This document shows positions 26,375-37,317 of a stretch of 64,000 nt of DNA, piece by piece. The stretch is taken from the NCBI RefSeq assembly GCF_003344885.1, contig NZ_CP031155.1, positions 2,136,001 through 2,200,000 on the forward strand, written 5' to 3'. The notes under the pieces are model-generated. The model searched no databases. It was not told the DNA's origin and saw only the letters and a list, made by a program, of their open reading frames with translations. This DNA comes from Altererythrobacter sp. ZODW24 (GTDB lineage: Bacteria > Pseudomonadota > Alphaproteobacteria > Sphingomonadales > Sphingomonadaceae). Position 1 is the first letter of the stretch. Each line of letters opens with the position of its first letter. The position numbers and the translations under genes are program-made.

Positions 26375-29300
26375 TTACCAACCTATTGTAATACCTACAC
26401 GCCCGGCAGTGCTGCCTTCCTTGTTAAAGCCGGTAGCGACACCTGCATTCAACGCGACGTTGGGGCTGACCAAAGCGCCCAATTGCAGCGATCCCGCGTG
26501 CGCGCCGTCATAGGTACCGACATTGCCGGTCAAGTTGAACTTCATGTCGGGCAGGAAGGCTGCCCCGCCCATTGCAACCGCGACGGCAGTCGAACTGGCG
26601 ACCTTGTTATCCAGCAATCCGATCCGACCTTCGGCCACGCCAAGCCTGCTATCGAGATTGCCGACCTGGTTTTGCAGCCCCGCAAACTGGGCGTCGGACA
26701 CGGCTGCAATGCTGGCCATGGCTACGCGCACTTGATCGACGTCTCCTGCAGCGGCCGCCATTTGCCGACCGAGTGTACCGTTGGCATCGACAGTCACTAC
26801 ATCGACCGGGCCAACCTGTGCTGCACTACTGGCATCAATGTCCCCGATCTGCACCGATGATCCGGCTCCGCCCAGCGCCACTTGATCGGTCGCCGTCGTC
26901 ACTGAGTTCGCTCCGATGGCAGTGGAGGTTGCGTGGTTGACCGTTGCCGACTTACCGACCGCTGTGCCGTCGGCTGCTGTCACGCTGGCTGCTTCGCCAA
27001 TCGCCGTACCGCGTGCTGCTGTGCTTTCTGCATTGAACCCGATCGCTGTCCCGCGGAACTCAGTCGTCTGTGCACCGAAGCCGATCGCAGTCGAGCCGCG
27101 CCCGTCAGCTTTGGCGTTAAAGCCGAGCGCTGCTGCATTGCGGTCCAGAGTGCGCGATTGCGGGCCGATGGCTGCGGAACGGTCGCCATTGGTGGAACTA
27201 TCAACGCCCAGCGCAAGCGAGCCTTCGCCTTGAGCGGTAGCGGCGCCGATTGCGACGGCGTTGTCGCTGATGGCAGTGGCGTCATATCCAAGCGCGGTTG
27301 AGTCGTCCCCGAGACCACTGGCGTTTCCTCCGAGGGCCACAGCGCCGCGTTCGGTAGTTCTAGCATCAGCGCCAATGCTCACACCGAACAAGGACGATGC
27401 TTCGCTGTCGCGGCCGACAGCCACACTATCCACACCGATGGTTTCCGCAGATTCTCCGATGGCAACGCTGCTATTGCCAGCGGCATTGGCGAACGTACCC
27501 ATGGCCGTGCCGCCCGATCCAGCTGCAGAACTTCGCCGGCCCACCGCTATGCTACTACCTCCTGATGCGTTGGCATCGGCCCCCAAAGCTATAGCGCCAG
27601 TTGCGCCCGCCTGAGCTCCGTCCGTGTCGGCATCACTGTCATCTCCGCCAATGGCGATGGCGCCGTCGGCCATCGCGTCAGAAGCTGTCCCGAAACTCAT
27701 GGAGTTCACCCCGGCTGCATTGGCCACCGCTCCCAGAGCAATGCCTCTGGTCATGGTCGCAGTGGCCCCATTGCCAAGCGCCAGGGCTTGTGACTCCGTG
27801 GCCGAGCTTGCGGCGCCTATTGCGATGCTGGAAGCAGCAGTAGCGTCGCTACTTGAACCCAGCGCTAAACTCCCAAAGCCGCCGCTGGTTGCATCGCGGC
27901 CCAATGCAATCGAAGACGTGCCAGTCGCCTGCGCTCCAAGCGCATCTCCATCAGCGCCATCGCTCCCAATGGCAATTGCGCCGGTCGTTGAGGCATCAGC
28001 TTCTGCGCCCAGTGCGATGGAATTTTCGCCGCCTGCGTCACTTCCTCGGCCCAAGGCAACGGCGTCCACGCCAGAAGCCGCACTGCTAGTGCCGACAGCT
28101 GTTGCGCCTGCTGCGCTGGCGGCCGCTAACTGGCCAATCGCAGTCGCGCCGAGCCCGCCAGCAGAGGCCTGACTGCCCAATGCGGTGCCGTTTCCACTAG
28201 CGCTTGCACCGCCGCCGATCGCGGTTGCCTCGATGGCCAATGCATTGGCAAATGCGCCTAGAGCGACGCTGGTAGTTCCGCTCGCGTTGCTATCAGATCC
28301 GATTGCGATGGCCGAAAATCCAGTTGCTTGGGCGCCCACGAGTCCCGAATCCGTCGTGTCGCCGCCGATGGCAATCGCCCCTTCGGTCGTAGCGTCGCTG
28401 AATCGGCCTACAGAGATAGCAGCGTAAGCGTCAGACCGCGCATCCTGCCCGATCGCTACACTAGCGACAGCGTTAGCAAGCGATGTGTCGCCAATGGCAA
28501 CGGATGCTGCGCCGCTGCTTATCGCTGAATAGCCGATAGCGGTGGCTTCGAAGTCTGTTGCCATCGCCAACCTGCCAACTGCTGTTGCGCGATTAGAGTC
28601 TGCGCTCGCTAGTGAGCCGATGGCGATGCTGTCGTCCCCATCTGAATCTGCATCGCTGCCGATGGCGATGGACCTGAGGCCGGTTGCATCAATTCCGAAT
28701 GCGTCGAGGTCATCCCCGTCCGATCCGATTGCGATTGAATCGACGCCCGTTGCTGTTGCCGAATCTCCGATTGCTACCGACTGGCCGCCGACACTCTCAG
28801 CGCCGACGCCGATCGCGGTCGAACGATCACCGATGGAGTCCGCGGAATTCCCCAGCGCAGTCGACCCGACTCCCGTCGCACCGGCCAAAGCGCCCAAGAC
28901 AACTGAGCTATCCGCCGTCGCAGAGGAATCCGCGCCAATTGCAACAGCGTTGAACCCGGTCGCCTGCGCGCCGGTTAATCCGGCATCAAACGAGTCTCCG
29001 CCAATGGCTATCGAACCGTCTTGTGATGCGATCGCCCGGTCACCTGCTGCGATGCTGTGCGCCCCAGATGCATTAGCCGCAAAGCCAAGTGAACTTGCAA
29101 AGTCCCCGGATGCGAGCGCCGCGCGGCCAATAGCTGTGGCTTGGACTGCAATAGCATCGGCATTGTTGCCAATCGCTGTTGAGTCATCAAAACTGGCTAT
29201 TGCATCTTCGCCCACGGCCGTTGCCCGAGCCGCATTCGCTTGGGCACCCTGACCCACTGCCAATGCGTCATCACCTTGAGCCTGAGCCGATGAGCCTATT

Positions 29301-29476
29301 GCGGTTGCGCTAGTATTGGTCGCTGCGCCCGTCGTCGAACCATTGCCACATTCTAGAGTGGTGGTTCCTCCTGCGCCATTTACACAAGGCGCAGTCGCAT
29401 CGGCTTGCGCTGCTGCGCTCCATCCCAATGCTATGGTGCTGGCGGCGACGATAAGTGAAGTGCGAACGGTGATCAT
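26375..29476 (-). CDS. Trimeric autotransporter adhesin, YadA/Hag-head type (large paralogue)
   Basis: A protein of about 1033 residues: signal peptide to about residue 25, a short cysteine-bearing stretch (TAPCVNG...LECGNG), then ~800 residues of 14-residue repeats of the Hep/Hag type (A-x-A-I-G-x-x-A-x-A-x-G), a transition (SSVQIGDIDASSAAQVGPVD), a short stalk and a ~70-residue YadA-like anchor ending VGITIGW. The repeats form a left-handed parallel beta-roll in YadA-type heads; three copies make one barrel in the outer membrane. It is probably a surface adhesin. A long coiled-coil stalk is absent. Start is ATG at 29476; an upstream ATG at 29497 is possible. Confidence 0.88.
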   Translation of the reverse strand: MITVRTSLIVAASTIALGWSAAAQADATAPCVNGAGGTTTLECGNGSTTGAATNTSATAIGSSAQAQGDDALAVGQGAQANAARATAVGEDAIASFDDSTAIGNNADAIAVQATAIGRAALASGDFASSLGFAANASGAHSIAAGDRAIASQDGSIAIGGDSFDAGLTGAQATGFNAVAIGADSSATADSSVVLGALAGATGVGSTALGNSADSIGDRSTAIGVGAESVGGQSVAIGDSATATGVDSIAIGSDGDDLDAFGIDATGLRSIAIGSDADSDGDDSIAIGSLASADSNRATAVGRLAMATDFEATAIGYSAISSGAASVAIGDTSLANAVASVAIGQDARSDAYAAISVGRFSDATTEGAIAIGGDTTDSGLVGAQATGFSAIAIGSDSNASGTTSVALGAFANALAIEATAIGGGASASGNGTALGSQASAGGLGATAIGQLAAASAAGATAVGTSSAASGVDAVALGRGSDAGGENSIALGAEADASTTGAIAIGSDGADGDALGAQATGTSSIALGRDATSGGFGSLALGSSSDATAASSIAIGAASSATESQALALGNGATATMTRGIALGAVANAAGVNSMSFGTASDAMADGAIAIGGDDSDADTDGAQAGATGAIALGADANASGGSSIAVGRRSSAAGSGGTAMGTFANAAGNSSVAIGESAETIGVDSVAVGRDSEASSLFGVSIGADARTTERGAVALGGNASGLGDDSTALGYDATAISDNAVAIGAATAQGEGSLALGVDSSTNGDRSAAIGPQSRTLDRNAAALGFNAKADGRGSTAIGFGAQTTEFRGTAIGFNAESTAARGTAIGEAASVTAADGTAVGKSATVNHATSTAIGANSVTTATDQVALGGAGSSVQIGDIDASSAAQVGPVDVVTVDANGTLGRQMAAAAGDVDQVRVAMASIAAVSDAQFAGLQNQVGNLDSRLGVAEGRIGLLDNKVASSTAVAVAMGGAAFLPDMKFNLTGNVGTYDGAHAGSLQLGALVSPNVALNAGVATGFNKEGSTAGRVGITIGW

Positions 29477-29536
29477 TTCGGTTGCTCCTTTGCCCAATTC
29501 TATGATGGACTTAGGACGGGAGTAGGGTCTTCGTCA

Positions 29537-29552
29537 TACCCCTTATGGGGTA
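29537..29552. promoter_or_regulatory. NarL-like inverted heptamer pair upstream of large adhesin
   Basis: The 16-bp sequence TACCCCTTATGGGGTA has perfect 6-bp arms with a 4-base centre. Read as two 7-bp half-sites with a 2-base spacer, the first heptamer fits the NarL consensus TACYYMT and the second matches at six of seven positions. It lies 61-76 bases upstream of the large adhesin start, just after the regulator stop. A LuxR/NarL-type HTH in the neighbouring protein makes it a plausible operator. It lacks a T-run that would mark a terminator. Confidence 0.5.
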
Positions 29553-29565
29553 GGTAGTTGAAGGT

Positions 29566-31299
29566 TTATCCGTCGGCGAGCTGGATTATCCGTTCCAGGA
29601 ACATGTCCGGTTTTTCATATGGCAGGAAGTACCCGGCATCGGGGACCTCTTCAGTATCGGAACCAGAGCACATTGCATCAAACAGAGCGGCATCATCGGC
29701 GTGGTATCCGCGGTTGCCGAGGCCTTGCAGATTAAGAATGCTGCAAGTGATACGGCTCATATCTGCCTCAAGATCCGCCCAATGCATTCGCATCTCGCGC
29801 ATGAACTCTTTTGGCCCTGCGGTGAATGTCAGCAAGGCTGCATTGCGGATCATCGGCGAAATTTCAGAGTTGTTGACCGTCTGCGCTGCCCAATTGCCGG
29901 ATGGACTGTCCCACCCGCGGTCAATGTACCATTCGATGCCCTTGCGCTTGATAATGAAGTAGCCCGCCTCAGCGATCATATTGGCGACTTCGGGCGCACG
30001 GCGCGCAAGGGCAAAGGTCGTGCGCTGAAAACGCGAAAGCCGCATCAAATGCGCTTCGTTAAGCGGCAGCGGTAAAGCCACGGTGAGGATCGACCGGATC
30101 AATCCCTTGTTATCAGCCGCAGCCTTGATCAATGGCAAACTGCCGCTCGCTAGGCCTATGGCCGGAACATTCTTCAGACCCAAATTCGCCAGCAATTGTG
30201 CAATTGCGGCGGCATTATCGGCGAGATATCTGCCCGGGGGTGATTGGTCTGAATTACCAAGTCCGGGGCGCGTTATTGCGATCAGCTTTATATTGGCGGC
30301 TTTGAGCTGTCGTTCGATCCGGGCACCCATGATATAGCCCAAAGTCAGTCCATGGACGACCAGAACGGGACGCCCGTTTCGCGCGCCGGTCCAGCTATAT
30401 GCCAGCTTGCGCCCGTCTGGCCGCACAATCACCCGCTCATTGTTCCAGGGATCGTGCCAGACATCTTCGTCAGATGTCAGGCCGTGACTTGCGCGCGCGC
30501 TCAATAGCGCTAGCATCCGGATCAAATCGACCTGCGACGCCGTTTCAGTCTTGGCCAGGATCTTCTTGATTTGTGTCCGCACAGTTTGCGCGGAAGTTTT
30601 GCGCCGGTCGGCAATCTGCGCGCTGCTGCGGGTTTCAAACAGCAGCCGAGCTACCTCGCGCTCGGCCTCGGTCAGTTCGAAAGCTTCGGCCAGCTGCGCG
30701 TCGACTTCCGCGCTCCAGACGATTTCCAGCGCGCGAACGGCAACGTAGCGCTCGCCGCCCGACACGCCATCGATTACATAGACCTCGGCAATCCCGGTTT
30801 CAGCGCCGGCATTTACGGTTCTGACGATGGCATGTTTGCGGTTGCCGCCATCCTGAGCGCTACGGCGCACAGCGGCGAAGTCCTCTGCTGATGCAGGGTG
30901 CAGCCATTCCAGCGCATCGACTTGGCCCTGGCGGCTGGCAAAGCGGTCTTTGGCTAGCGCATTAGCGGCCACCACCACGCCCGCCGGATTGAGCACAACA
31001 GCTGGTGCGCCAACCGAGCTGACTGCGGCTTCTATGGGGCTTTCCTGTTGGGGTCTTTCAACGCGGGCAATCAGCGCCTTGGCTGCGCCTAGGTGCCGTG
31101 TCAGGCCGCGTCCCAGATAAAGCGCAGTTGCTTCTTCTTGCGCGTTTTCTGAAATTTTGCGTTCCCATGCCATGACCATGGCATCGAAAGCTGCGGCATC
31201 GCTTAGTGTACGGTAAGTTGCGGCGACGATATCCATATCGACATCATCGCCATCGGGCGCATCTGCCGGTAAATTATCTGATGCTTCGTCTCTTGCCAT
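29566..31299 (-). CDS. PAS-LuxR HTH regulator fused to a catalytically dead alpha/beta-hydrolase fold
   Basis: A 577-residue three-part protein. Residues ~88-195 look like a PAS-type sensor domain (VVLNPAGVVVAANALAKDRF). Residues ~205-265 are a LuxR/NarL (GerE) HTH: ELTEAEREVARLL, SSAQIADRRKTSAQTVRTQI. Residues ~285-577 form an alpha/beta-hydrolase fold with HG at 316-317. The catalytic positions are changed: the nucleophile elbow reads G382-L-A-S-G386 with alanine at the serine position, the acid loop around 525-536 lacks the usual Asp, and the histidine is Tyr557 (GYFLPYEKP). It is therefore probably a ligand-binding sensor domain. It lies between two adhesin genes on the same strand. Confidence 0.85.
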   Translation of the reverse strand: MARDEASDNLPADAPDGDDVDMDIVAATYRTLSDAAAFDAMVMAWERKISENAQEEATALYLGRGLTRHLGAAKALIARVERPQQESPIEAAVSSVGAPAVVLNPAGVVVAANALAKDRFASRQGQVDALEWLHPASAEDFAAVRRSAQDGGNRKHAIVRTVNAGAETGIAEVYVIDGVSGGERYVAVRALEIVWSAEVDAQLAEAFELTEAEREVARLLFETRSSAQIADRRKTSAQTVRTQIKKILAKTETASQVDLIRMLALLSARASHGLTSDEDVWHDPWNNERVIVRPDGRKLAYSWTGARNGRPVLVVHGLTLGYIMGARIERQLKAANIKLIAITRPGLGNSDQSPPGRYLADNAAAIAQLLANLGLKNVPAIGLASGSLPLIKAAADNKGLIRSILTVALPLPLNEAHLMRLSRFQRTTFALARRAPEVANMIAEAGYFIIKRKGIEWYIDRGWDSPSGNWAAQTVNNSEISPMIRNAALLTFTAGPKEFMREMRMHWADLEADMSRITCSILNLQGLGNRGYHADDAALFDAMCSGSDTEEVPDAGYFLPYEKPDMFLERIIQLADG

Positions 31300-31314
31300 G
31301 CCGTGCTATTTGCC

Positions 31315-31385
31315 CCCTCGGCTCCGCTTTAGCGAACCTTCCCCGTTTGGAACGGATAGGCAAGCACAATCGGTGAAGCCGAGGG
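31315..31385. promoter_or_regulatory. Inverted repeat between small adhesin and regulator
   Basis: CCCTCGGCT at 31315-31323 and AGCCGAGGG at 31377-31385 are a perfect 9-bp inverted repeat 53 bases apart. It lies in the 109-base gap after the small adhesin stop and immediately upstream of the regulator start. It could be a long-loop terminator stem, an operator pair or an mRNA structure. No T-run follows. Confidence 0.4.
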
Positions 31386-31408
31386 AGTAAAAGCAACGCC
31401 GTGTCGCG

Positions 31409-33592
31409 TTAGAATCCGAATGTAGCCGCCACACGGCCACCAACACGGTCATCACCGGAATTGCCGGTAACGCCTGCAGACAGATAGACGCTGTCCGAAA
31501 CCCGGCCGGTCAACTGCCCGGCAAAGCCTTGTTCGCCGCCATAGGTTGCAGCAGCCACCGTCAGCGACAATGTCTTACCCGGCACAATCGATGTGCTGCC
31601 CAGGGCCATGGCTGATGCAATGCCGCCTTCTAGGCCCTCCATCCGCAGATCAAAGTTGTTGAGCCGGCTGTCGATGCTGTCCACGCGTCCCTGCAAGTTG
31701 GCGAATTGCTGGTCGGACACAGCGGCCAGACCCTGCATAGCGACGCGGACATTACTGACATCCGCCATGGTTGCCGCCTGCTGGCGGCCCAGCGTGCCAT
31801 TGGCGTCTACGGTAACAACATCGACAGGGCCGACTTGCGCGAGGGTGCTGGCATCGATGTCGCCGATCTGCACCGAAGAACCCGTACCGCCGATGACGAC
31901 CTGATTGGTTGCGGTAGTGGTCGCACCTGCACCAAGAGCCGTGGAATCGTCGAAGGCAGCAGTGGCCGTGTTGCCCACTGCTGCAGTCCGGCGGCCGGTT
32001 GCCTGTGCGCCTTGGCCAACCGCTGTGGCAAAGCTGCCTGCGACGGAATTAAAGCCAACCGCTGTTCCGCGCCCGCCAGTGGTTTCAGCGTTAGTGCCAA
32101 GCGCTGTCCCGCCCGGCGAATTTGTTGTCGTATTCAGGCCAATGGCCGTCGAGGTGTTAGCCAAAGCTTGCGATCCAACCCCTATGGCGGTTGAGGAAAT
32201 GCCTTGCGCATTAGTACGCACGCCCAGCGCCAGCGCATCCACCGCTACCGCATTGGCATCCGCGCCAAGGGCAACGGCACCTTCGACAGACGCATTACTA
32301 GCATTACCGATTGCGATGGCCTTCAGGCCTATAGCCTGCGCGCCTTCATTGCCGGCCGAGCCGCCGCCAATAGCGATGGATTGTGCCCCGGAGGCTCGCG
32401 CTGAGTTGCCCGCCCCATTGGAAGCGCCCAATGCTACGGAATCCACACCGGTCGCCTGCGCATTGGAACCAATTGCCGACGCATTACTCTGTGTCGCATC
32501 TGCATTTTGCCCCAATGCAAGGGAAAAAGTGCCAGAGGCGATCGCACTGCGCCCAAAGGCGGAGCTGGCGGATCCTGTTGCCTGACTGCCATCGCCCACA
32601 GCTGTTGTAAGATTCGCGGTCGCCAATGCGTCGGCACCGATTGCAGTGGATTCGGTACCAGTCGCCAGTGCGCCCAAGGCATCTCCATCGCTGCCATCTC
32701 CGCCGATCGCGACCCCACCGGTTTGTGTGGCGCTGGATTGCCCTCCGATGGATATGGCAAATATGGCATCTGCATTGGCACTTCTGCCCACAGCGATACC
32801 ATCTTCAAATTCAGTTCTGGCTGATGCGCCCAACGCAGTCGAACCAACGCCGCTAGCAAAAGAGTTAGATCCAATCGCAGTCGCCTGTCTTTCGGTCGCA
32901 TCGGCATTAACGCCTACCGCCGTCGAAATAAAACCGGAAGCCACAGTATTTCTGCCAAGCGCCGTGCCTCCGACGCCTGTTGCATCGGCACCTTCGCCTA
33001 CGGCGACTGTCTCGCTAACTGTTGCGGTCGCATCGGCCCCAATAGCCGTGGAACGGGTGCCGGTAGCCTGTGCTCCGAATGAATCGCCATCCCCGTCGCC
33101 ACCGACAGCAACTGATAGCGTGCCCGTGGCATCACTTTGCCCGCCAATTGAAACTGCACCAGCGGCGTCCGCATTGGCATCTGCGCCCACCGAAACTGCG
33201 CCAATACCGCCCACATCGGCGCTTTGGCCGACCGCTACCGAGTCAAAAAACTCGGCGATTGCTTGTTCACCAACGGCCACTGAATTATCGGCTGTGGCAT
33301 CGGATGCATAGCCGATCGACACTGAATTTTCTCCGCTCGCGTCCGACAGCCTGCCGACGGCCACAGCATCTCCCCCGGTTGCTGATGCACTGGTGCCGAC
33401 TGCAGTCGAAAAGGCTGCTGCCGTAGCCCCGTTTCCGCATTCGAGCGAAGTCGAACCGGCCGTAGCGTTGTTATTACATTCTGGTGTGGCATCAGCGAAC
33501 GCGGGGTTGGCGAATAAGATGGCTCCTGCGAAGGCCGCAGATGTTGTGCTCGCAAGCATTGATGCACGATATGATTTTCTTGAAATAGTCAT
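31409..33592 (-). CDS. Trimeric autotransporter adhesin, YadA/Hag-head type (small paralogue)
   Basis: A 727-residue protein with a signal peptide (to about ANPAFA), a cysteine pair (ECNNNATA...LECGNG), about 500 residues of 14-residue Hep/Hag repeats, the transition SSVQIGDIDASTLAQVGPVD, a short stalk and a YadA anchor ending VGGRVAATFGF. It shares the transition and anchor-proximal region with the larger adhesin, so they are paralogues by duplication. The ATG at 33592 has GGGGGA upstream; an in-frame ATG at 33637 is less likely. Three genes with the same direction follow: this adhesin, the regulator and the large adhesin. Confidence 0.88.
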   Translation of the reverse strand: MTISRKSYRASMLASTTSAAFAGAILFANPAFADATPECNNNATAGSTSLECGNGATAAAFSTAVGTSASATGGDAVAVGRLSDASGENSVSIGYASDATADNSVAVGEQAIAEFFDSVAVGQSADVGGIGAVSVGADANADAAGAVSIGGQSDATGTLSVAVGGDGDGDSFGAQATGTRSTAIGADATATVSETVAVGEGADATGVGGTALGRNTVASGFISTAVGVNADATERQATAIGSNSFASGVGSTALGASARTEFEDGIAVGRSANADAIFAISIGGQSSATQTGGVAIGGDGSDGDALGALATGTESTAIGADALATANLTTAVGDGSQATGSASSAFGRSAIASGTFSLALGQNADATQSNASAIGSNAQATGVDSVALGASNGAGNSARASGAQSIAIGGGSAGNEGAQAIGLKAIAIGNASNASVEGAVALGADANAVAVDALALGVRTNAQGISSTAIGVGSQALANTSTAIGLNTTTNSPGGTALGTNAETTGGRGTAVGFNSVAGSFATAVGQGAQATGRRTAAVGNTATAAFDDSTALGAGATTTATNQVVIGGTGSSVQIGDIDASTLAQVGPVDVVTVDANGTLGRQQAATMADVSNVRVAMQGLAAVSDQQFANLQGRVDSIDSRLNNFDLRMEGLEGGIASAMALGSTSIVPGKTLSLTVAAATYGGEQGFAGQLTGRVSDSVYLSAGVTGNSGDDRVGGRVAATFGF

Positions 33593-33639
33593 TGGATATC
33601 CCCCGTTGCTGTGCGGCAAGCAGGAGCGCAGCCGCACCC

Positions 33640-33944
33640 TCAGCGTTTTCGCCGAGAATTTGCGACCCCGTTAAAATGACTCAGGAATCATTGATTCCGC
33701 TACTTAACTTCGGCTTGCCGACGAGTTGAGTCAACGGCAGCCAACTATCGTCGCGATATGGGATGGATTAGAACAATACTTGACCGTAAGGTAAGTTTGG
33801 CGGTTATTATTTGCCCTATTTAGAACTCTTCCGCAAAACCGACCGTAGCGCCGGTGTTACCTCCGCCGCCATGCGAAACTCTTGCCTAGATCGCAATGCT
33901 CCAGAACTGGACCGATGGGGGAAATCATCCTAACACTATTCAAT
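33640..33944. other. Gene-free spacer between adhesin and TPP riboswitch
   Basis: About 300 bases between the small adhesin and thiC leader. I see no supported gene. The promoters for both divergent units must lie here. An imperfect palindrome with ACCGTAAGGT at about 33782-33792 weakly resembles the CC-N4-GG core of the NarL-like site before the large adhesin. Confidence 0.5.
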
Positions 33945-35999
<2,055 letters not shown>

Positions 36000-36041
36000 G
36001 ACGTCGGTCCGGCCCACCAGTTTAGCTTAGCGGAGATCATC

Positions 36042-36503
36042 ATGCGTAAACTGGTTCTCGCCGCAAGCTTGCTGGGGGCGGGCTGCGTTACGCAGTCTGC
36101 TGCGGTGGACTGGAACCTTGCCGGAAGCATCTTTGCCGCCGGGGAAGCGGATGCCCCGATGGCATATAGCGTCAGGGATGCCTCGCGCTGCGTTGGCTGG
36201 TGGCAGGTCCATCATGATGCGCTGGACAGTTTTACGATATCGATAGCGGCTGCTCACCTGTTTCCCGACGATTTGCGGCAAATGAGGTCCCTGTCTGCCG
36301 CTGAATTCTTTCGCCTAGATCCGATTGATGAGCGGGCCTATCAGAGCGCGACCAAGCAGGCTGAGGCGCAGCTTCGCCGCGCTGTCGCTGGTGATGCGGA
36401 CGCGTTCCAGCGCTATTTCGAAGCCCTTGGCAAGTGTTCCACCCAACCAGAGGCAGTCGGAGATGCAACCGGAGATGCGATAGATACGGCTGCGGATGAG
36501 TAA
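36042..36503 (+). CDS. Small lipoprotein of unknown function
   Basis: A 153-residue protein with a lipobox in the first 15 residues (LLGAGC), so probably an outer- or inner-membrane lipoprotein. The mature part contains RCVGWWQVHHDALDSF and an alpha-helical C-terminus with a second cysteine (ALGKCSTQ). I do not recognise a family. It starts after GGAG near 36033 and is followed 3 bases later by a small membrane protein gene, so they are likely co-transcribed. Confidence 0.7.
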   Translation: MRKLVLAASLLGAGCVTQSAAVDWNLAGSIFAAGEADAPMAYSVRDASRCVGWWQVHHDALDSFTISIAAAHLFPDDLRQMRSLSAAEFFRLDPIDERAYQSATKQAEAQLRRAVAGDADAFQRYFEALGKCSTQPEAVGDATGDAIDTAADE

Positions 36504-36506
36504 ACA

Positions 36507-36767
36507 ATGAAGCCAGCCAAGCTCATAGGCGTTGCCGCCACAGCTTTTCTTGCTGTACTAACTCTTGGCCTCGCTAACTTGTGGCACGATAGGGCGTATT
36601 TGCCTTACGGGCCGAACGGGCAATATTTCGATTCCGCGAGCGGCGTCAGTTACAGTGCCGGAGCGGTGCTGGCCTATGGAGCGCTGGTGGTTATTTGGGG
36701 TGCGGCGACTTTGTTTTCCGCTGGCTGGACGGCGCGTGATTGGCTGAAAAAGGGGCGGACGGAATGA
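36507..36767 (+). CDS. Small membrane protein
   Basis: An 86-residue protein with two hydrophobic segments, LIGVAATAFLAVLTLGLANLW and VLAYGALVVIWGAATLFSAGW, and a short loop with LPYGPNGQYFDSASGVSY between them. No family is recognised. Its stop overlaps the isochorismatase start (ATGA), linking it to the enzyme downstream and the lipoprotein upstream. Confidence 0.65.
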   Translation: MKPAKLIGVAATAFLAVLTLGLANLWHDRAYLPYGPNGQYFDSASGVSYSAGAVLAYGALVVIWGAATLFSAGWTARDWLKKGRTE

Positions 36768-37312
36768 CCCAGAGCAAAAAAGCTCTCGTTATCGTTGATG
36801 TCCAGCAGGGCATGTTCGGCCACCCTGGCCATCACCCTTATGACGCAGACGCTGTCGTTGGGCGGCTCGCCGATTTACTCCGGCGCGCACGGTCCGCGGG
36901 CACTCCGGTGTTTTTTGTGCAGCATGATGGCGGAGCGGGAAGCCTGCTCGCGGCAGATAGCCCCGGCTTTCCCTTTCGCGATGAACTGGCACCGCTGCCA
37001 AGCGAAGACGTGACAGTGAAGAAACATTGCAGCGCCTTTCAAGCCACCGCCTTGGCCGAAAAGCTCCATGCTGCCGGAGTTGAGCATTTGATCGTCGGCG
37101 GGATGCAGTCCGAGTTTTGTGTCGATACAGCCGTGCGCGGCGCCTTCGAGCGCGGCTTTGCCGTCACGCTGTTGTCGGATGGTCATACGACCTTCGACAC
37201 ACCGGCGCTATCGGGCCAGCAGATTGTGGCCCATCATAATCACACGCTCGGCAGCGGCAGTTTTGCCACGCTGGCCAAGTGTGATGCGCTTTACTTGCCA
37301 GCGGAGGATTGA
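36764..37312 (+). CDS. Isochorismatase-family cysteine hydrolase
   Basis: A 182-residue hydrolase of the isochorismatase fold. The catalytic triad is visible: Asp in ALVIVDVQQGMF, Lys in VTVKKHCSAF and Cys in GMQSEFCVDTAVRGAFERG. Members hydrolyse nicotinamide, isochorismate, ureidoacrylate or related amides; this one's substrate is unknown. ATG at 36764 overlaps the upstream stop (ATGA). An in-frame ATG at 36740 would read into the upstream gene. Confidence 0.88.
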   Translation: MTQSKKALVIVDVQQGMFGHPGHHPYDADAVVGRLADLLRRARSAGTPVFFVQHDGGAGSLLAADSPGFPFRDELAPLPSEDVTVKKHCSAFQATALAEKLHAAGVEHLIVGGMQSEFCVDTAVRGAFERGFAVTLLSDGHTTFDTPALSGQQIVAHHNHTLGSGSFATLAKCDALYLPAED

Positions 37313-37317
37313 ATGAC

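Noticed and set aside
28542-29252. Long open frame on the plus strand opposite the large adhesin
   Set aside because: It is a mirror of the repeat coding strand with low-complexity alanine/proline sequence and no ribosome site or family match.
29566-31299. LOV-type photosensor domain (as in Erythrobacter EL222) in the LuxR regulator
   Set aside because: The flavin-binding cysteine motif of LOV domains is absent from the PAS-like region.
26375-33592. Dense, short, similar DNA repeats as in a CRISPR array
   Set aside because: The repeats are imperfect, of codon-length multiples and translate to Hep/Hag head repeats; there are no constant repeats with unique spacers.
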